A DNA stretch of 54,736 nucleotides from an uncultured Nitrosomonas sp. (GCA_949281375.1 CASDLT010000001.1:1-54736); one strand, 5' to 3'. Shown: positions 18,303 to 29,250, counted from the stretch's first letter. Program-made: numbers and translations. Notes: generated from the sequence alone by a model not told the origin.

Positions 18303-18608
18303 TTATAGCTTAGTATGCGTTTTTTCCTTGGTATCCGTTCCTGGGGGTTGGTGAGAAGCACTGCTGGATGAAGAAGAGCTATGTACAGTATAGTCAGGGG
18401 TATTTTCGACCTTGGCCTGAGCATCGATGATGCGCTCATTTGCCGCAGGATTCGGGGAATTTTCCGTTTCAGTTTCTTTCATGCCGTCTTTGAAGCCTTT
18501 GATTGCACTCCCGAGATCTCCTCCAAGATTTCGCAGCTTTTTAGTACCAAATACCAACACTACGATCACCAGTACAATTATCCAATGCCAGATGCTGAAT
18601 GTACCCAT
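18303..18608 (-). CDS. tatA: Twin-arginine translocase subunit TatA
   Basis: 101 residues. The short N-terminal helix ([18 protein letters not shown]) is followed by [19 protein letters not shown], the classic TatA amphipathic region, and a polar tail with a Ser run near its end. TatA forms the pore-like assembly for folded proteins. It follows hinT by 32 bp. Tat export matters here for periplasmic copper and haem proteins, but no substrate is proven. Confidence 0.95.
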   Translation of the reverse strand: MGTFSIWHWIIVLVIVVLVFGTKKLRNLGGDLGSAIKGFKDGMKETETENSPNPAANERIIDAQAKVENTPDYTVHSSSSSSSASHQPPGTDTKEKTHTKL

Positions 18609-18640
18609 TACCTTCTCCTGTTAAATGGAATAGTACGTGC

Positions 18641-18994
18641 TTAGCCTTGATGGTGGATCATTCCGGGTAGACGTTCGCGTCCACCGATAATGTGAAAGTG
18701 CAGATGTTGTACTTCTTGTCCACCCACACGGCCGGTATTGATGATGGTGCGAAAACCATCGTCGCATCCTTGCTCCTTGGCTAGCCTTGAAGCTAATAAT
18801 AGCATTTTACCCACAAGGTTCTGGTGATGATCTTGAATTTCAGTGAGTGAATCGATATGTAGCTTGGGAATCAATAAGAAATGTACAGGTGCGGCAGGAT
18901 GGATGTCATTGAATGCCAGTAGATCTTCATCTTCATAAATTTTGTTGCAAGGAAGCTCTTTCCTGACGATTTTGCAAAAAATGCAGTTGTCCAT
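18641..18994 (-). CDS. hinT: HIT-family purine nucleoside phosphoramidase
   Basis: 117 residues with the histidine triad HLHFH in VQHLHFHIIGGRERLPG and the N-terminal CIFCKIVRKELPCNKIYED typical of HinT. CxxC near the start is a zinc-site remnant in the family. It hydrolyses adenosine phosphoramidates. It is placed 3 bp after hisE and before tatA, an arrangement seen in other betaproteobacteria; the functional link to histidine synthesis is unclear. Confidence 0.94.
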   Translation of the reverse strand: MDNCIFCKIVRKELPCNKIYEDEDLLAFNDIHPAAPVHFLLIPKLHIDSLTEIQDHHQNLVGKMLLLASRLAKEQGCDDGFRTIINTGRVGGQEVQHLHFHIIGGRERLPGMIHHQG

Positions 18995-18997
18995 AGC

Positions 18998-19321
18998 TTA
19001 TGTTGTCCGTGACAATTTTTCTTCAATTCCAGAAATACCTTCGCGTCTCTCCAGTTCCTGCAGAACATCATTCGGAGTAAGCCCGTGATAGGAAAGCAAT
19101 ACCAAACAATGAAACCACAGATCTGCAGTTTCATAAATGACTTGACTTGAGTCACCGTCCTTTGATGCCATGATTATTTCAGCCGATTCTTCTGCTATTT
19201 TTTTGAGAATTTTATCCTGTCCACCCTGAAATAATTTGGCGACATAGGAGTTTGGAGCGCCTGCCTCGCGGCGAGCTTCGATTGTTTGCGCCAAACGGTC
19301 GAAAATGATCGGATTGGTCAT
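18998..19321 (-). CDS. hisE: Phosphoribosyl-ATP pyrophosphatase
   Basis: 107 residues of all-helical MazG-like fold: [20 protein letters not shown] carries the acidic metal-binding residues, and [14 protein letters not shown] completes the site. It performs the second step of histidine synthesis, PR-ATP to PR-AMP. Its ATG overlaps the hisI stop by 4 bp. Separate hisE and hisI genes, as here, are usual in betaproteobacteria, whereas enterobacteria fuse them. Confidence 0.95.
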   Translation of the reverse strand: MTNPIIFDRLAQTIEARREAGAPNSYVAKLFQGGQDKILKKIAEESAEIIMASKDGDSSQVIYETADLWFHCLVLLSYHGLTPNDVLQELERREGISGIEEKLSRTT

Positions 19322-19710
19322 TTGTGGTAAATATCCTCAGGATTTTTGATCACCGGAGTTGTAATGATCCATTCATCATTCACAAGTTTCCTAAAAAAGC
19401 ACTGATGTCTGCCGGTGTGGCAGGCAATGCCGCCTGTTTGTTCGACGACGATAAGTAATACATCTTCATCACAATCGAGATAAATATTCTTTACTTTCTG
19501 GATATGACCCGATTCTTCACCTTTGTGCCAGAGTTTTTTTCGAGAGCGTGACCAATATACGGCTTCACCCTTTTCAACTGTAAGCTTCAATGCTTCCCGG
19601 TTCATCCATGCAAACATCAGAACGGCGCCACTTTCAGATTCCTGCGCAATCACCGGTATCAACCCGTCGTCAGACCAGTTAATTTTATTGAGCCAAGTAT
19701 CGGCAGGCAT
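19318..19710 (-). CDS. hisI: Phosphoribosyl-AMP cyclohydrolase
   Basis: 130 residues with [26 protein letters not shown], the metal site DCDEDVLLI and the cysteine motif [15 protein letters not shown]. It performs the third step of histidine synthesis, opening the adenine ring of PR-AMP. The start ATG is at 19710, 54 bp after hisF, and the stop overlaps hisE. Confidence 0.95.
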   Translation of the reverse strand: MPADTWLNKINWSDDGLIPVIAQESESGAVLMFAWMNREALKLTVEKGEAVYWSRSRKKLWHKGEESGHIQKVKNIYLDCDEDVLLIVVEQTGGIACHTGRHQCFFRKLVNDEWIITTPVIKNPEDIYHK

Positions 19711-19764
19711 AGTTTTATTTAGTAAATCGGTTAATAGTTGATGATAACTACTGCTATTTTAACA

Positions 19765-20538
19765 TTATAACCGCACTTCGATGCCGTGCTGAGCCATATA
19801 CTCTTTTGCTTGCTGCACAGTAAATTCGCCATAGTGAAAAATGCTGGCGGCTAATACCGCGTCTGCATGACCTTGCAGAATACCGTCAACCAGATGATCG
19901 AGATTGCCCACGCCGCCGCTGGCGATGACTGGAATGTCGATGGCATCCGAAACGGCTCGGGTTAGTGTGATATCAAAACCATTGCGGGTACCATCCCGGT
20001 CCATGCTCGTCAGTAAGATTTCACCGGCCCCAGATGATTGCATTTTTTTCGCCCATTCTATCGCATCAATGCCAGTCGACTGCCGTCCGCCGTGAGTAAA
20101 CACCTCCCAGCGGGGTGCATGTTCAGGCGATGGAACTTTTTTTGCGTCTATGGCGACGACAATACATTGGGAACCGTAGTGGTAAGAAGCATCCGCCACC
20201 AACTGAGGATTGAGCACCGCCGACGTGTTGATGCTGACTTTATCGGCCCCCGCATTAAGTAAGCGCCGGATGTCGTCCACCTGACGTACGCCACCACCGA
20301 CAGTCAATGGAATGAATACCTGCGAGGCGACATCTTCGATGATGTGCAATATAAGATCACGATTGTCAGAACTGGCTGTAATGTCCAGAAATGTGAGCTC
20401 ATCCGCTCCTTGTTCATCATAGCGACGGGAGATTTCCACTGGATCTCCCGCATCTCGCAATTCAACAAAATTAACGCCTTTTACGACACGTCCATTGGTG
20501 ACATCCAAACACGGGATAATACGTTTAGCGAGGCTCAT
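19765..20538 (-). CDS. hisF: Imidazole glycerol phosphate synthase, cyclase subunit
   Basis: 257 residues forming a TIM barrel. [20 protein letters not shown] is the N-terminal signature, with the catalytic Asp in [11 protein letters not shown] and [13 protein letters not shown] are the phosphate-binding loops, and the second catalytic Asp is near [10 protein letters not shown]. It joins PRFAR with ammonia supplied by HisH to give IGP and AICAR. It lies between hisA and hisI. Confidence 0.96.
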   Translation of the reverse strand: MSLAKRIIPCLDVTNGRVVKGVNFVELRDAGDPVEISRRYDEQGADELTFLDITASSDNRDLILHIIEDVASQVFIPLTVGGGVRQVDDIRRLLNAGADKVSINTSAVLNPQLVADASYHYGSQCIVVAIDAKKVPSPEHAPRWEVFTHGGRQSTGIDAIEWAKKMQSSGAGEILLTSMDRDGTRNGFDITLTRAVSDAIDIPVIASGGVGNLDHLVDGILQGHADAVLAASIFHYGEFTVQQAKEYMAQHGIEVRL

Positions 20539-20608
20539 CAGATTTAAAAGCCGATTATGAAAATAAGAAAGGATTAAGAGTTACAGGTTGGTGGCTGGAA
20601 TGTATGAA

Positions 20609-21364
20609 TTAAGACGCGCCATTGTTTTCGCTGATCTTGTCAGCTAATTCTTGCGCTTCCCTGAAGTCGAGCGAACCTTCGTAAATAGCCCTACCGGTAA
20701 TTGCGCCGATGATGCCTTCGGATTCAATTTCGCATAGTTTATGGATATCATCGATGTTGGTGATACCGCCGCTGGCGATTACCGGAATGGTGAGTTCTTG
20801 AGCGAGTTGAACCGTGGCTTCAATATTGACCCCTGTGAGCATTCCGTCTCTGCCGATATCGGTATAGATGATTCCTTCAACGCCGTAGCTTTCGAATTTC
20901 TTGGCCAGGTCGATGACATCATGTCCGGTTACCTTCGACCAGCCATCCACGGCTACTTTGCCATCCTTGGCATCCAGTCCGACGAAGATCTGGCCAGGAA
21001 AAGCATTGCATGCATCCTGCAGAAAGCCTGGTATTTTGATGGCGGCCGTTCCGATAATGACGTAGGTGATGCCATCGTCCAGATAACGTTCAATTGTGTC
21101 GAGATCGCGAATGCCTCCACCGAGTTGAATGGGAATCTGATCATCTATGGCTTTGACAATTTCACAAATGGCCGTTTCATTTCTCGGTTTTCCTGCAAAT
21201 GCTCCATTCAGATCAACCAGATGAAGCCTTCGCGCCCCTTGGCTTAACCAATGGAGCGCCATTTCACCCGGTTCCTTCGAGAACACGGTAGCATCTTCCA
21301 TAATCCCCTGTTTGAGTCGGACGCAATGTCCATCCTTGAGATCAATTGCAGGAATAATCAGCAT
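20609..21364 (-). CDS. hisA: ProFAR isomerase
   Basis: 251 residues, TIM barrel related to His[20 protein letters not shown] is the N-terminal signature with the catalytic Asp; [25 protein letters not shown] and [13 protein letters not shown] form the phosphate sites. It catalyses an Amadori rearrangement in histidine synthesis. It is 70 bp before hisF and 54 bp after hisH. Confidence 0.96.
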   Translation of the reverse strand: MLIIPAIDLKDGHCVRLKQGIMEDATVFSKEPGEMALHWLSQGARRLHLVDLNGAFAGKPRNETAICEIVKAIDDQIPIQLGGGIRDLDTIERYLDDGITYVIIGTAAIKIPGFLQDACNAFPGQIFVGLDAKDGKVAVDGWSKVTGHDVIDLAKKFESYGVEGIIYTDIGRDGMLTGVNIEATVQLAQELTIPVIASGGITNIDDIHKLCEIESEGIIGAITGRAIYEGSLDFREAQELADKISENNGAS

Positions 21365-21418
21365 ATCTAACCTGGGTTGATGAATAATAAATGATGTTTG
21401 ATTTGAGCGATCTTGATT

Positions 21419-22063
21419 CTATGAATATGGAGTCCATGATGCGAAATTACGTAATAGAGTTAACCCTGCGTGTTGACTTTTTTCCGGGTGGAACTGTACA
21501 GCGAAAATATTATCCTTTGCAACAGCACAAGTAAAAGAAAAGGGATAATTGCTCTGTGCTGCAATTAATGTTGAATCAGCAACTTCAACATAATAACTAT
21601 GTACAAAATAAAAGCGCGCGTCTTCCGGAATACCTTCCCAGAGCGGGTGTTCTTGCGTTTGATGAACTTGATTCCATCCCATGTGGGGCACTTTCAGCTT
21701 CTGCCCGCTTGATGTAACCATTGCAGAAGCAGGAAAATGTATGACTCTGCCGGGAAGAATGTTTAAGCCTTCGGCATCACCTTCTTCACTTTTTTCGAAT
21801 AACATTTGCAGGCCGATGCAGATACCCAGAAAGGGTTTATGAATCGCCGCATCAATGACGGCTTCGCGCAGGCCACGGCTTTCTAGCTCGCGCATGCAAT
21901 TACGCATGGCGCCTTGACCGGGAACTACGATACGCTTGGCTTTCTGCACGACGGAGGGGTCGTTGGTTACAACCACTGACGCAGTCGGTACTACATGTTC
22001 GAGGGCTTTTTGTACAGAACGAAGATTTCCCATTCCGTAATCAACAATTGCAATATCAGTCAT
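21419..22063 (-). CDS. hisH: Imidazole glycerol phosphate synthase, glutaminase subunit
   Basis: 214 residues from the ATG at 22063; a longer open reading to 22225 would overlap hisB by over 130 bp and adds unconserved residues. The class I glutaminase triad is visible: the Cys in PFLGICIGLQMLFE and His/Glu in FAVQFHPEKSQHAG. The start MTDIAIVDYGMGNLRSVQKA is the family signature. It supplies ammonia to HisF. Confidence 0.95.
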   Translation of the reverse strand: MTDIAIVDYGMGNLRSVQKALEHVVPTASVVVTNDPSVVQKAKRIVVPGQGAMRNCMRELESRGLREAVIDAAIHKPFLGICIGLQMLFEKSEEGDAEGLNILPGRVIHFPASAMVTSSGQKLKVPHMGWNQVHQTQEHPLWEGIPEDARFYFVHSYYVEVADSTLIAAQSNYPFSFTCAVAKDNIFAVQFHPEKSQHAGLTLLRNFASWTPYS

Positions 22064-22088
22064 ATAGTAATTTTTAGAAACAGGTGAC

Positions 22089-22676
22089 TTATAGTGTGCC
22101 TTTGGTGGAAGGGATAATGCCCGCTGCACCATGATCAAGCTCGATAGCCATGCGCAGCGCTCGTCCGAAGGCCTTAAAAATGGTTTCGGCCTGATGGTGT
22201 GCGTTTCTTCCTGACAAATTATCAATATGAAGAGTTATCAATGCGTGATTGACGAATCCCTGGAAAAATTCATGGATGAGATCAACATCAAAATCTCCAA
22301 TACGTCCCCGCGAAAACTCAACGTTGAATACCATGCCGGGGCGGCCGGATAAGTCGATCACCACCCGGGATAATGCCTCATCCAACGGAACATACGCATG
22401 ACCATAGCGACGCAATCCCTTTTTGTCTCCTACCGCTTTGCTTACAGCCTGACCTAAGGAAATGCCGATATCTTCTACAGTATGGTGCGCATCTATGTGT
22501 AGATCGCCCGCGGCGATAATTTCCAGGTCAATCAAACCGTGACGTGCAATCTGATCAAGCATGTGATCTAGAAAGGGTACGCCTGTATTCAAGGTAGAAC
22601 GGCCTGTGCCATCCAGGTTCAAACTGATGCTGATTTGGGTTTCGAGCGTGTTTCTAGTGATGTCTGCGCGGCGCAT
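22089..22676 (-). CDS. hisB: Imidazoleglycerol-phosphate dehydratase (monofunctional)
   Basis: 195 residues, the length of the stand-alone enzyme, without a histidinol phosphatase domain. The metal-binding histidine repeats are seen in [25 protein letters not shown] and [19 protein letters not shown]. It dehydrates IGP in the sixth step. It starts 46 bp after hisC. Confidence 0.96.
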   Translation of the reverse strand: MRRADITRNTLETQISISLNLDGTGRSTLNTGVPFLDHMLDQIARHGLIDLEIIAAGDLHIDAHHTVEDIGISLGQAVSKAVGDKKGLRRYGHAYVPLDEALSRVVIDLSGRPGMVFNVEFSRGRIGDFDVDLIHEFFQGFVNHALITLHIDNLSGRNAHHQAETIFKAFGRALRMAIELDHGAAGIIPSTKGTL

Positions 22677-22721
22677 AGCGATGGGTTTGTGATTAATACG
22701 GAGCTGAGAGAGGGGTGTAAG

Positions 22722-23801
22722 TTATTGATTGAGTATTGTATCTAACGCTGTGCAAAATTGCTTGTTTTCATCTGGAGTGCCTATGGTGACACGCAGACAA
22801 TTTTCTAACAACGGGTGTGAGCCATCAAGTTTTTTTATTAAAATGTTATGTCGTTTTAGTGCTTCAAAAATATGATCCGCTTTGTCAACGCGGAACAAAA
22901 TAAAATTGGCATTAGAAGGAAATACTTCTACCTGTTCCAGTGAATTAAGATATGTATTCATCTTTGAGCGCTCAGATTTGATGGTTTCAGCTTGTTCCAA
23001 TAATACGCTGGTATGCTGCAATACTTTTTCCGCAATCAATTGCGTCATTATGCCAACATTATAGGGTAAACGCACCTTTTCAAATTGCATGAGCCAACCG
23101 GATCGACCTGCCAATAATCCCAATCTTAAACCAGCCAATCCCAGTTTGGATAGTGTTCTCATGACCAAAAGATTAGGAAAATGAGTTAATTGTTCCATGA
23201 AGCTGACGCCGGCAAATGCCTGATAGGCTTCGTCGATAACCACTAAGCCAGATGACGCCTGGATAATGCTGAGTATTGCGTCTGCATCGAATAGATTGCC
23301 GGTTGGATTGTTGGGATATGCCAAAAATGTCACGGCTGGCCGATGGTGTGCTATGACGCCAAGCATGGCTTCTAGGTTCAAAGAAAAATCTTTTTGTAAC
23401 GGAACGCCCACATATTGAATATTGGTAAAGGTGGCGATCATTCGGAACATCGCAAATGCTGGCTCAACACTTAGCAGTACGGCGTTCGGCTTGGCCACAG
23501 CCATCGCGATGATCTGAATGATTTCATCCGAACCATTGCCTAATAAAATCTCCATCTCACTTGGAATGCCCAGTGCTTGACGTAACGCGAATTTAAGCGA
23601 ATCGGCTCGGGCATCAGGATAGCGATTGATGGGAGCGCTTGCTGCCAGTTGTGCAATCTCTTCAAGCAATGCGGGGGGTAATGGATAGGGATTTTCCATG
23701 GCGTCAAGCTTGATCATGCCGCTTGCAGCCTGAACATGATACGGTGAAAGCCCTAGAATTTCAGGGCGAATGATCTGGTTAGGATTTTCAAGGATTGACA
23801 T
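22722..23801 (-). CDS. hisC: Histidinol-phosphate aminotransferase
   Basis: 359 residues of PLP fold-type I aminotransferase: [32 protein letters not shown] and the PLP lysine in [19 protein letters not shown]. It is the first gene of the hisC-B-H-A-F-I-E-hinT-tatABC run, all on the minus strand with small gaps, so it probably sets operon transcription from the intergenic region 23802-24277. I see no His-rich leader peptide or attenuator of the enterobacterial kind. Confidence 0.95.
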   Translation of the reverse strand: MSILENPNQIIRPEILGLSPYHVQAASGMIKLDAMENPYPLPPALLEEIAQLAASAPINRYPDARADSLKFALRQALGIPSEMEILLGNGSDEIIQIIAMAVAKPNAVLLSVEPAFAMFRMIATFTNIQYVGVPLQKDFSLNLEAMLGVIAHHRPAVTFLAYPNNPTGNLFDADAILSIIQASSGLVVIDEAYQAFAGVSFMEQLTHFPNLLVMRTLSKLGLAGLRLGLLAGRSGWLMQFEKVRLPYNVGIMTQLIAEKVLQHTSVLLEQAETIKSERSKMNTYLNSLEQVEVFPSNANFILFRVDKADHIFEALKRHNILIKKLDGSHPLLENCLRVTIGTPDENKQFCTALDTILNQ

Positions 23802-24277
23802 GATTCAAATTAAATTCGTTGCAGATTAAGTTGTTATTTTTAAAGGGCAAGAGTGAAAGAAGCGTATGGCTGAGAATTCTTTCCGTCGGGCAAGGTCGTA
23901 TTTTCAATCTATAAGAAGGGCCACGTACTCTCTGCGCTGACAAGAATATTATTATGGGATACAATAAAAAGGGTAATAGATGGTCAAAAAATCAATTTCA
24001 TTTATAGGTTTAGAAAAAGAATTGTAAGTGATTTTGCAACTTTTGAGTGATGATTCATATCCTCCCTTAACTGAAAAATTTGGATCAAATTCAATTTCAT
24101 GCACTTAATCAACCATAAAGCGTTTTAAGCTTCCGATCGTTTTTTCGTCCACAGTCGCGTAAAAATGAATTAAAGATTATATAAATGACATCGTTTATTT
24201 CTCGATAACGAAAATCCCATATATTGAAATGACTCTTTGCTGCAAAATTTATAGTTAAGCTAAGGAAATTATTGATA
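23802..24277. other. Divergent promoter region between hisC and cysD
   Basis: About 475 bp of AT-rich DNA with no supportable gene; it must hold the hisC promoter (minus) and the cysD promoter (plus). A TTGAAA near 24223 with TATAGT near 24249 is a possible but poorly spaced plus-strand promoter. No riboswitch or tRNA pattern was seen. Confidence 0.5.
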
Positions 24278-25174
24278 ATGTTGACACATTTACAACGCCT
24301 TGAAGCGGAAAGCATTCAAATCATGCGCGAGGTGGTCGCAGAGTGCGAACATCCCGTCATGCTGTATTCTATCGGCAAAGATAGTGCCGTGATGCTTCAT
24401 CTTGCAGTAAAAGCATTTTATCCCTCGAAACTGCCATTTCCATTGCTGCATGTGGATACTACCTGGAAATTCAGGGAAATGATCGAGTTCCGTGACGTAA
24501 TGACTAAAAAACTGGGGCTGGATTTAATTGTGCATATCAATCCCCAGGGTGTCGAAAAGGGTATTAATCCCTTTACGCATGGTTCGGCTGTTCATACCGA
24601 TATCTGGAAGACTGAAGGTCTCAAGCAGGCGCTCGATAAGTACGGTTTCGATGCTGCCTTCGGGGGGGCACGTCGGGATGAGGAAAAATCCCGCGCCAAG
24701 GAACGGATTTTTTCGATCAGATCGGCGCAGCATCGCTGGGATCCGAAATTGCAGCGACCTGAACTCTGGCGGTTGTACAACACGCGCAAGCACAAAGGAG
24801 AAAGCATGCGTGTGTTTCCTTTGTCGAATTGGACTGAGCTTGATATCTGGCAATATATTTACCTAAACGACATCCCTATCGTGCCCCTTTATTTCGCCAA
24901 GGAACGTCCCGTTGTAGAACGGGATGGTACTTTAATCATGGTTGATGATGATCGTATTCCGATGAGAGAAGGAGAACAGCCCACGATGAAAAAAGTGCGA
25001 TTCCGCACGTTGGGCTGTTACCCCTTGACGGGTGCGATCGAGAGTGAAGCAAGTTCCTTGATAGACATCATTCAAGAAATGCTGCTGACTAAAACTTCTG
25101 AACGGCAAGGCAGGTTGATTGATCATGATTCCGCAGGATCGATGGAGAAAAAGAAACAGGAGGGGTACTTCTAA
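24278..25174 (+). CDS. cysD: Sulfate adenylyltransferase subunit 2
   Basis: 298 residues from ATG 24278 (a TTG two codons earlier is equally reachable from AAGGA at 24262-24266). The PP-loop motif is [37 protein letters not shown] and [15 protein letters not shown] are typical of CysD. With CysN it makes APS from ATP and sulfate. The stop overlaps the cysN ATG by one base (TAATG), indicating coupling. Confidence 0.96.
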   Translation: MLTHLQRLEAESIQIMREVVAECEHPVMLYSIGKDSAVMLHLAVKAFYPSKLPFPLLHVDTTWKFREMIEFRDVMTKKLGLDLIVHINPQGVEKGINPFTHGSAVHTDIWKTEGLKQALDKYGFDAAFGGARRDEEKSRAKERIFSIRSAQHRWDPKLQRPELWRLYNTRKHKGESMRVFPLSNWTELDIWQYIYLNDIPIVPLYFAKERPVVERDGTLIMVDDDRIPMREGEQPTMKKVRFRTLGCYPLTGAIESEASSLIDIIQEMLLTKTSERQGRLIDHDSAGSMEKKKQEGYF

Positions 25175-27084
25175 TGGCGCACATATCCGATTTGATCGCT
25201 GAAGATATCGAGCTTTATCTAAAAACGCACGAAAATAAAAGTTTGCTTCGTTTCATTACCTGCGGCAGTGTCGATGATGGAAAAAGTACGCTGATTGGCC
25301 GCATGCTGTATGAGTCAAAAATGCTGTTTGAGGATCAACTGGCTCAATTGGAAGTCGATTCAAAGAAAGTCGGCACGCAAGCGGGTGATCTAGATTTTGC
25401 GCTCTTGGTCGATGGTCTTTCAGCCGAACGTGAGCAGGGCATCACCATTGATGTCGCCTATCGTTTTTTTTCCACTGATAAGCGGAAGTTCATAGTGGCA
25501 GATACCCCTGGCCATGAGCAATATACCCGGAATATGATTACGGGCGCCTCCACCGCGGATGTGGCGATTATTCTGATCGATGCGCGTAAAGGCGTATTGA
25601 CCCAGACTAAACGGCATAGTTATCTAGTTTCCTTGATTGGCATCCGTCATGTGGTATTGGCGATCAATAAGCTCGACATGGTTGAATATTCCAAAGAAAT
25701 CTTTCAGCAAATTGATAAGGATTATCGCCAGTTCGCACAAGAAGTAGGGTTGCAGAATATTGTGACTATTCCCATGTCCGCCTTGAAAGGCGATAACATC
25801 ACCTCACTGAGCGAAAATACTCCGTGGTATCAGGGGCAAACGCTGATGGGTTATCTCGAGGATGTGCACGTTGATGACGGTGAGGAAGAAGCGGGTGTTT
25901 TTCGCATGCCAGTGCAATGGGTTAATCGCCCCAATCTGGATTTTCGCGGCTATTCGGGAATCGTTGCGCGTGGCAATATCAAGGCGGGGGACGCGATCCG
26001 TGTTTTGCCTTCTGGGAGAGAAAGTCACGTCGCGCGAATTGTCACCGCTGATGGCGATCTTGATCAGGCGGTTTCAGGGCAGTCGATCACCTTGACCCTG
26101 ACCGATGAAATTGATATCAGCCGCGGCGATATTCTTGCGGCTACTGATTCTCCGCCAAGTGTGGCTGATCAGTTTGAGACAACTATTGTATGGATGGCCG
26201 ATGAGCCAATGCTGCCGGGAAGACCCTATTTGATGAAAATTGGCACGAGAACGGTAACCGCCACAGTATCCATGCTGAAATACAAGGTCAATGTCAATAC
26301 GCTTGAACATGTGGCAGTCACAAAACTTGAACTGAATGAAATTGGTGTCTGTAACGTGAGTACGGATCGTTTGATCGCCTTCGATCCTTACAAGGAAGAT
26401 CGTGATACTGGCGGCTTTATCATGATTGATCGGTTGAGCAACAATACCGTTGCAGCAGGAATGCTGCACTTTGCTTTACGCCGTTCGCAGAACATTCACT
26501 GGCAGGCGATCAATATCAATAAACAAGCCCATGCTGCAATTAAAGGGCAGAAACCGTTCATCCTCTGGTTCACCGGACTATCCGGCAGCGGTAAATCAAC
26601 CGTTGCCAATCTGGTTGAAAAGAAACTTTATTCATTGGGCAAGCATACTTATTTGCTGGACGGCGACAATGTACGTCATGGACTCAACAAAGATCTGGGA
26701 TTTACCGATGCAGACCGCGTGGAAAACATACGCCGTATAGCAGAAGTTGCCAAACTGATGGTTGATTCGGGACAGATTGTTCTCGTGTCCTTTATCTCCC
26801 CTTTCCGTTCGGAGCGCCGAATGGCGAGAGAATTGGTTGAGCGGGGTGAGTTTTTCGAAATCTTCATCGATACGCCCATTCATATTGCAGAAGAGCGTGA
26901 CCCAAAAGGGTTGTACAAAAAAATGCGGCGCGGTGAACTCAAGAATTTTACTGGCATTGACTCGCCTTACGAAGTGCCAGAGAACGCGGAAATTCGCATT
27001 GATACCACTAAGCAAATCCCGGAGCAAGCAGTCGAGCAGATCATCAACTATCTGACTCAGGTCGGCGCATTGGAATCGCAATGA
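25174..27084 (+). CDS. cysNC: Fused sulfate adenylyltransferase subunit 1 and APS kinase
   Basis: 636 residues. Residues about 25-440 are an EF-Tu-like GTPase: GSVDDGKSTLIGR, DTPGHEQYTRNM and NKLDM. Residues about 460-636 are APS kinase: FTGLSGSGKSTVANLVEKKL, LDGDNVRHGLNKDLGF and SPFRSERRMAREL. The N-terminal half uses GTP hydrolysis to drive APS formation with CysD, and the C-terminal half phosphorylates APS to PAPS. The fusion channels sulfate toward PAPS, which can serve assimilation or sulfation. No APS/PAPS reductase gene is nearby. Confidence 0.95.
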   Translation: MAHISDLIAEDIELYLKTHENKSLLRFITCGSVDDGKSTLIGRMLYESKMLFEDQLAQLEVDSKKVGTQAGDLDFALLVDGLSAEREQGITIDVAYRFFSTDKRKFIVADTPGHEQYTRNMITGASTADVAIILIDARKGVLTQTKRHSYLVSLIGIRHVVLAINKLDMVEYSKEIFQQIDKDYRQFAQEVGLQNIVTIPMSALKGDNITSLSENTPWYQGQTLMGYLEDVHVDDGEEEAGVFRMPVQWVNRPNLDFRGYSGIVARGNIKAGDAIRVLPSGRESHVARIVTADGDLDQAVSGQSITLTLTDEIDISRGDILAATDSPPSVADQFETTIVWMADEPMLPGRPYLMKIGTRTVTATVSMLKYKVNVNTLEHVAVTKLELNEIGVCNVSTDRLIAFDPYKEDRDTGGFIMIDRLSNNTVAAGMLHFALRRSQNIHWQAININKQAHAAIKGQKPFILWFTGLSGSGKSTVANLVEKKLYSLGKHTYLLDGDNVRHGLNKDLGFTDADRVENIRRIAEVAKLMVDSGQIVLVSFISPFRSERRMARELVERGEFFEIFIDTPIHIAEERDPKGLYKKMRRGELKNFTGIDSPYEVPENAEIRIDTTKQIPEQAVEQIINYLTQVGALESQ

Positions 27085-27122
27085 CACAATCATTGTCGAA
27101 CGAACGGCTTCTCTAATTTCCT

Positions 27123-28082
27123 ATGAACAAATTCTATGTTTTTAATGGTGATGCGGATGGAGTGTGCGCATTGCATCAGTTGGGACTTGCGCATCCAGAA
27201 CCGGCGACGTTGATTACGGGTGTCAAACGCGATATCAAATTACTTGATCGGGTTGACGCGATTTCCGGAGATCATGTTACGGTGCTCGATATTTCACTGG
27301 ATAGCAACCGCAAGGGACTGGACCGCTTGCTGGAAAGGGGGGTGATCATCGAATATTTTGATCATCATTATGCTGGAGAAATGCCGCAGCATGAGAATCT
27401 CGCCACTCACATTGATGTATCCGCAGAGGTATGCACAAGCCTTCTGGTTGATCAATACTTACATGGAAAATATCATTTATGGGCGATTACGGCAGCCTTT
27501 GGCGACAATCTGACCAATAAGGCTCAACAGCTGGCCAATTCAGCAGGTCTAACCGCACCAGACACCCAGCATCTCTCGAACTTGGGTGAATATCTGAACT
27601 ACAATGGATATGGAGATAACCTGGAAGATCTGCATTTTCATCCAGCAGAATTGTACGAAGAAATTAAACCTTACGCTAATCCATTTGATTTTATAGAAAA
27701 ATCATTGGCTTTCAGCAAACTCTCCCGAGGCTACAGCGATGACATGGCGCGTGCCGATTCCTTGCAGCCTTTGGCCAGTGATGAGCGCCATGCAGCGTAT
27801 GTGTTGCCGGATTCGCCCTGGGCGCGGCGGGTCAGCGGTATTTATGCAAATAAACTGGCGAATTCCTACCCAAATCGCGCCCATGCTGTGATGACACCCA
27901 ATCATGCCGGTAACTATACGGTGAGTGTTCGGGCCTCACTTGTTAATCCGCAAGGTGCAGACCAATTGTGTCTACAATTCGATACCGGCGGTGGACGAAA
28001 GGCTGCGGCTGGTATCAATCACTTGCCCATGAATGCATTAGATCAATTTCTGGTCCGCTTCCAGGAATTTTTTCACGACTGA
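27123..28082 (+). CDS. DHH/DHHA1-family phosphoesterase-like protein
   Basis: 319 residues. The N-terminal part carries NGDADGVCA (near residue 8) and the FDHHYAG triad (near 79), the metal-binding motifs of the DHH superfamily. The C-terminus has DTGGGRKAAAGIN, the DHHA1 substrate-binding motif. Family members hydrolyse phosphodiesters such as nanoRNA, pApA or PAP. It begins 38 bp after cysNC on the same strand. A PAP phosphatase role (removing the by-product of PAPS use) is an attractive inference from position, but the protein is not a close copy of known NrnA and the substrate cannot be read off. Confidence 0.82.
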   Translation: MNKFYVFNGDADGVCALHQLGLAHPEPATLITGVKRDIKLLDRVDAISGDHVTVLDISLDSNRKGLDRLLERGVIIEYFDHHYAGEMPQHENLATHIDVSAEVCTSLLVDQYLHGKYHLWAITAAFGDNLTNKAQQLANSAGLTAPDTQHLSNLGEYLNYNGYGDNLEDLHFHPAELYEEIKPYANPFDFIEKSLAFSKLSRGYSDDMARADSLQPLASDERHAAYVLPDSPWARRVSGIYANKLANSYPNRAHAVMTPNHAGNYTVSVRASLVNPQGADQLCLQFDTGGGRKAAAGINHLPMNALDQFLVRFQEFFHD

Positions 28083-28146
28083 AGAACGGCGAACCGTTTC
28101 GATTACCTCAACTGACGTTGCGTTATCTCTTTTATTAGGGGGCATT

Positions 28147-29169
28147 ATGATTTTTGTAACTGGCGGGGCAGGTTATATCGGATCGCATGCCTGCGTTGAA
28201 TTATTGAATGCAGGTTTTGATGTCACTGTTTTTGATAATTTTTGTAATAGTAGTCCTGAGGCGTTAAGTCGCGTACAGAAAATTACGGGTAAGAGTGTAA
28301 AATTCATTAAAGGTGATTGTCGCGACCGTGCGTCGTTGAGGGCAGCGCTCAAGCAAAGCAAGGCGAAAGCGGTCATTCATTTCGCCGGTTTGAAAGCGGT
28401 TGGTGAATCGGTTGAAAAGCCGCTCATCTATTACGATAACAATGTGGTTGGAACGTTGCGGCTCATTGAAGCAATGCAAGAATGCACTGTCAAAACGCTT
28501 GTTTTTAGCTCATCCGCCACGGTATATGGTGATCCGGTCCGGTTGCCATTGACTGAAGATCATCCGTTGTCAGCCACTAATCCTTATGGGCGCAGTAAAT
28601 TGATGATTGAAGAAATTCTTAGAGATCTTCAACATAGCGATGAATCTTTTAGAATCAGTATCTTGCGATATTTCAATCCGGTGGGTGCACATGCTAGTGG
28701 CTTGATTGGCGAAGACCCGCAGGGAATTCCAAATAATCTGATGCCATTTGTAGCGCAGGTTGCCGTTGGGCGAAGAGAAGCGCTGAATGTGTGGGGAAAT
28801 GATTATCCCACGCAGGATGGCACCGGTGTGAGGGATTATATTCATGTGGTTGACTTGGCGCTGGGACACCTCAAAGCCTTGGAAGCGCTGGAGCGGTTGC
28901 ATGGAAAACAACGCGATTGTTTGACCGTGAATTTAGGGACTGGGCAGGGCTACAGCGTTCTCGAAGTAGTTCGCGCGTATGAACAGGCCAGCGGAAGATC
29001 TGTTTCGTATAAAATTGCTCCACGCCGCCCTGGCGATGTGGCTGCGTGCTATGCTGATCCAAAACGGGCGCAGGAATTATTGAACTGGAAAGCAAAACGT
29101 GGATTGAACGAAATGTGTACCGATAGCTGGCGATGGCAAAATACCAACCCAACGGGTTATCAGAACTGA
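28147..29169 (+). CDS. galE: UDP-glucose 4-epimerase
   Basis: 340 residues of the extended SDR family: FVTGGAGYIGSHACVEL at the NAD site, SSSATVYGDP, and the catalytic YGRSK. ILRYFNPVGAHASG and RDYIHVVDLA are GalE hallmarks. It interconverts UDP-glucose and UDP-galactose for LPS and exopolysaccharide. A TTTATTAGGGGG sequence precedes the ATG. galU follows after 81 bp. Confidence 0.94.
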   Translation: MIFVTGGAGYIGSHACVELLNAGFDVTVFDNFCNSSPEALSRVQKITGKSVKFIKGDCRDRASLRAALKQSKAKAVIHFAGLKAVGESVEKPLIYYDNNVVGTLRLIEAMQECTVKTLVFSSSATVYGDPVRLPLTEDHPLSATNPYGRSKLMIEEILRDLQHSDESFRISILRYFNPVGAHASGLIGEDPQGIPNNLMPFVAQVAVGRREALNVWGNDYPTQDGTGVRDYIHVVDLALGHLKALEALERLHGKQRDCLTVNLGTGQGYSVLEVVRAYEQASGRSVSYKIAPRRPGDVAACYADPKRAQELLNWKAKRGLNEMCTDSWRWQNTNPTGYQN

Positions 29170-29250
29170 TTTAAAGATATTTACCCTAATTTTCCAGTAA
29201 TAAGGAAGATTGGCAATGAGTCTTGTTTCCTATTGAGGAGAATTGAATCC

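Noticed and set aside
22064..22225. 54-residue N-terminal extension of HisH
   Set aside because: It overlaps hisB; the conserved HisH start MTDIAIVDYG is at 22063.
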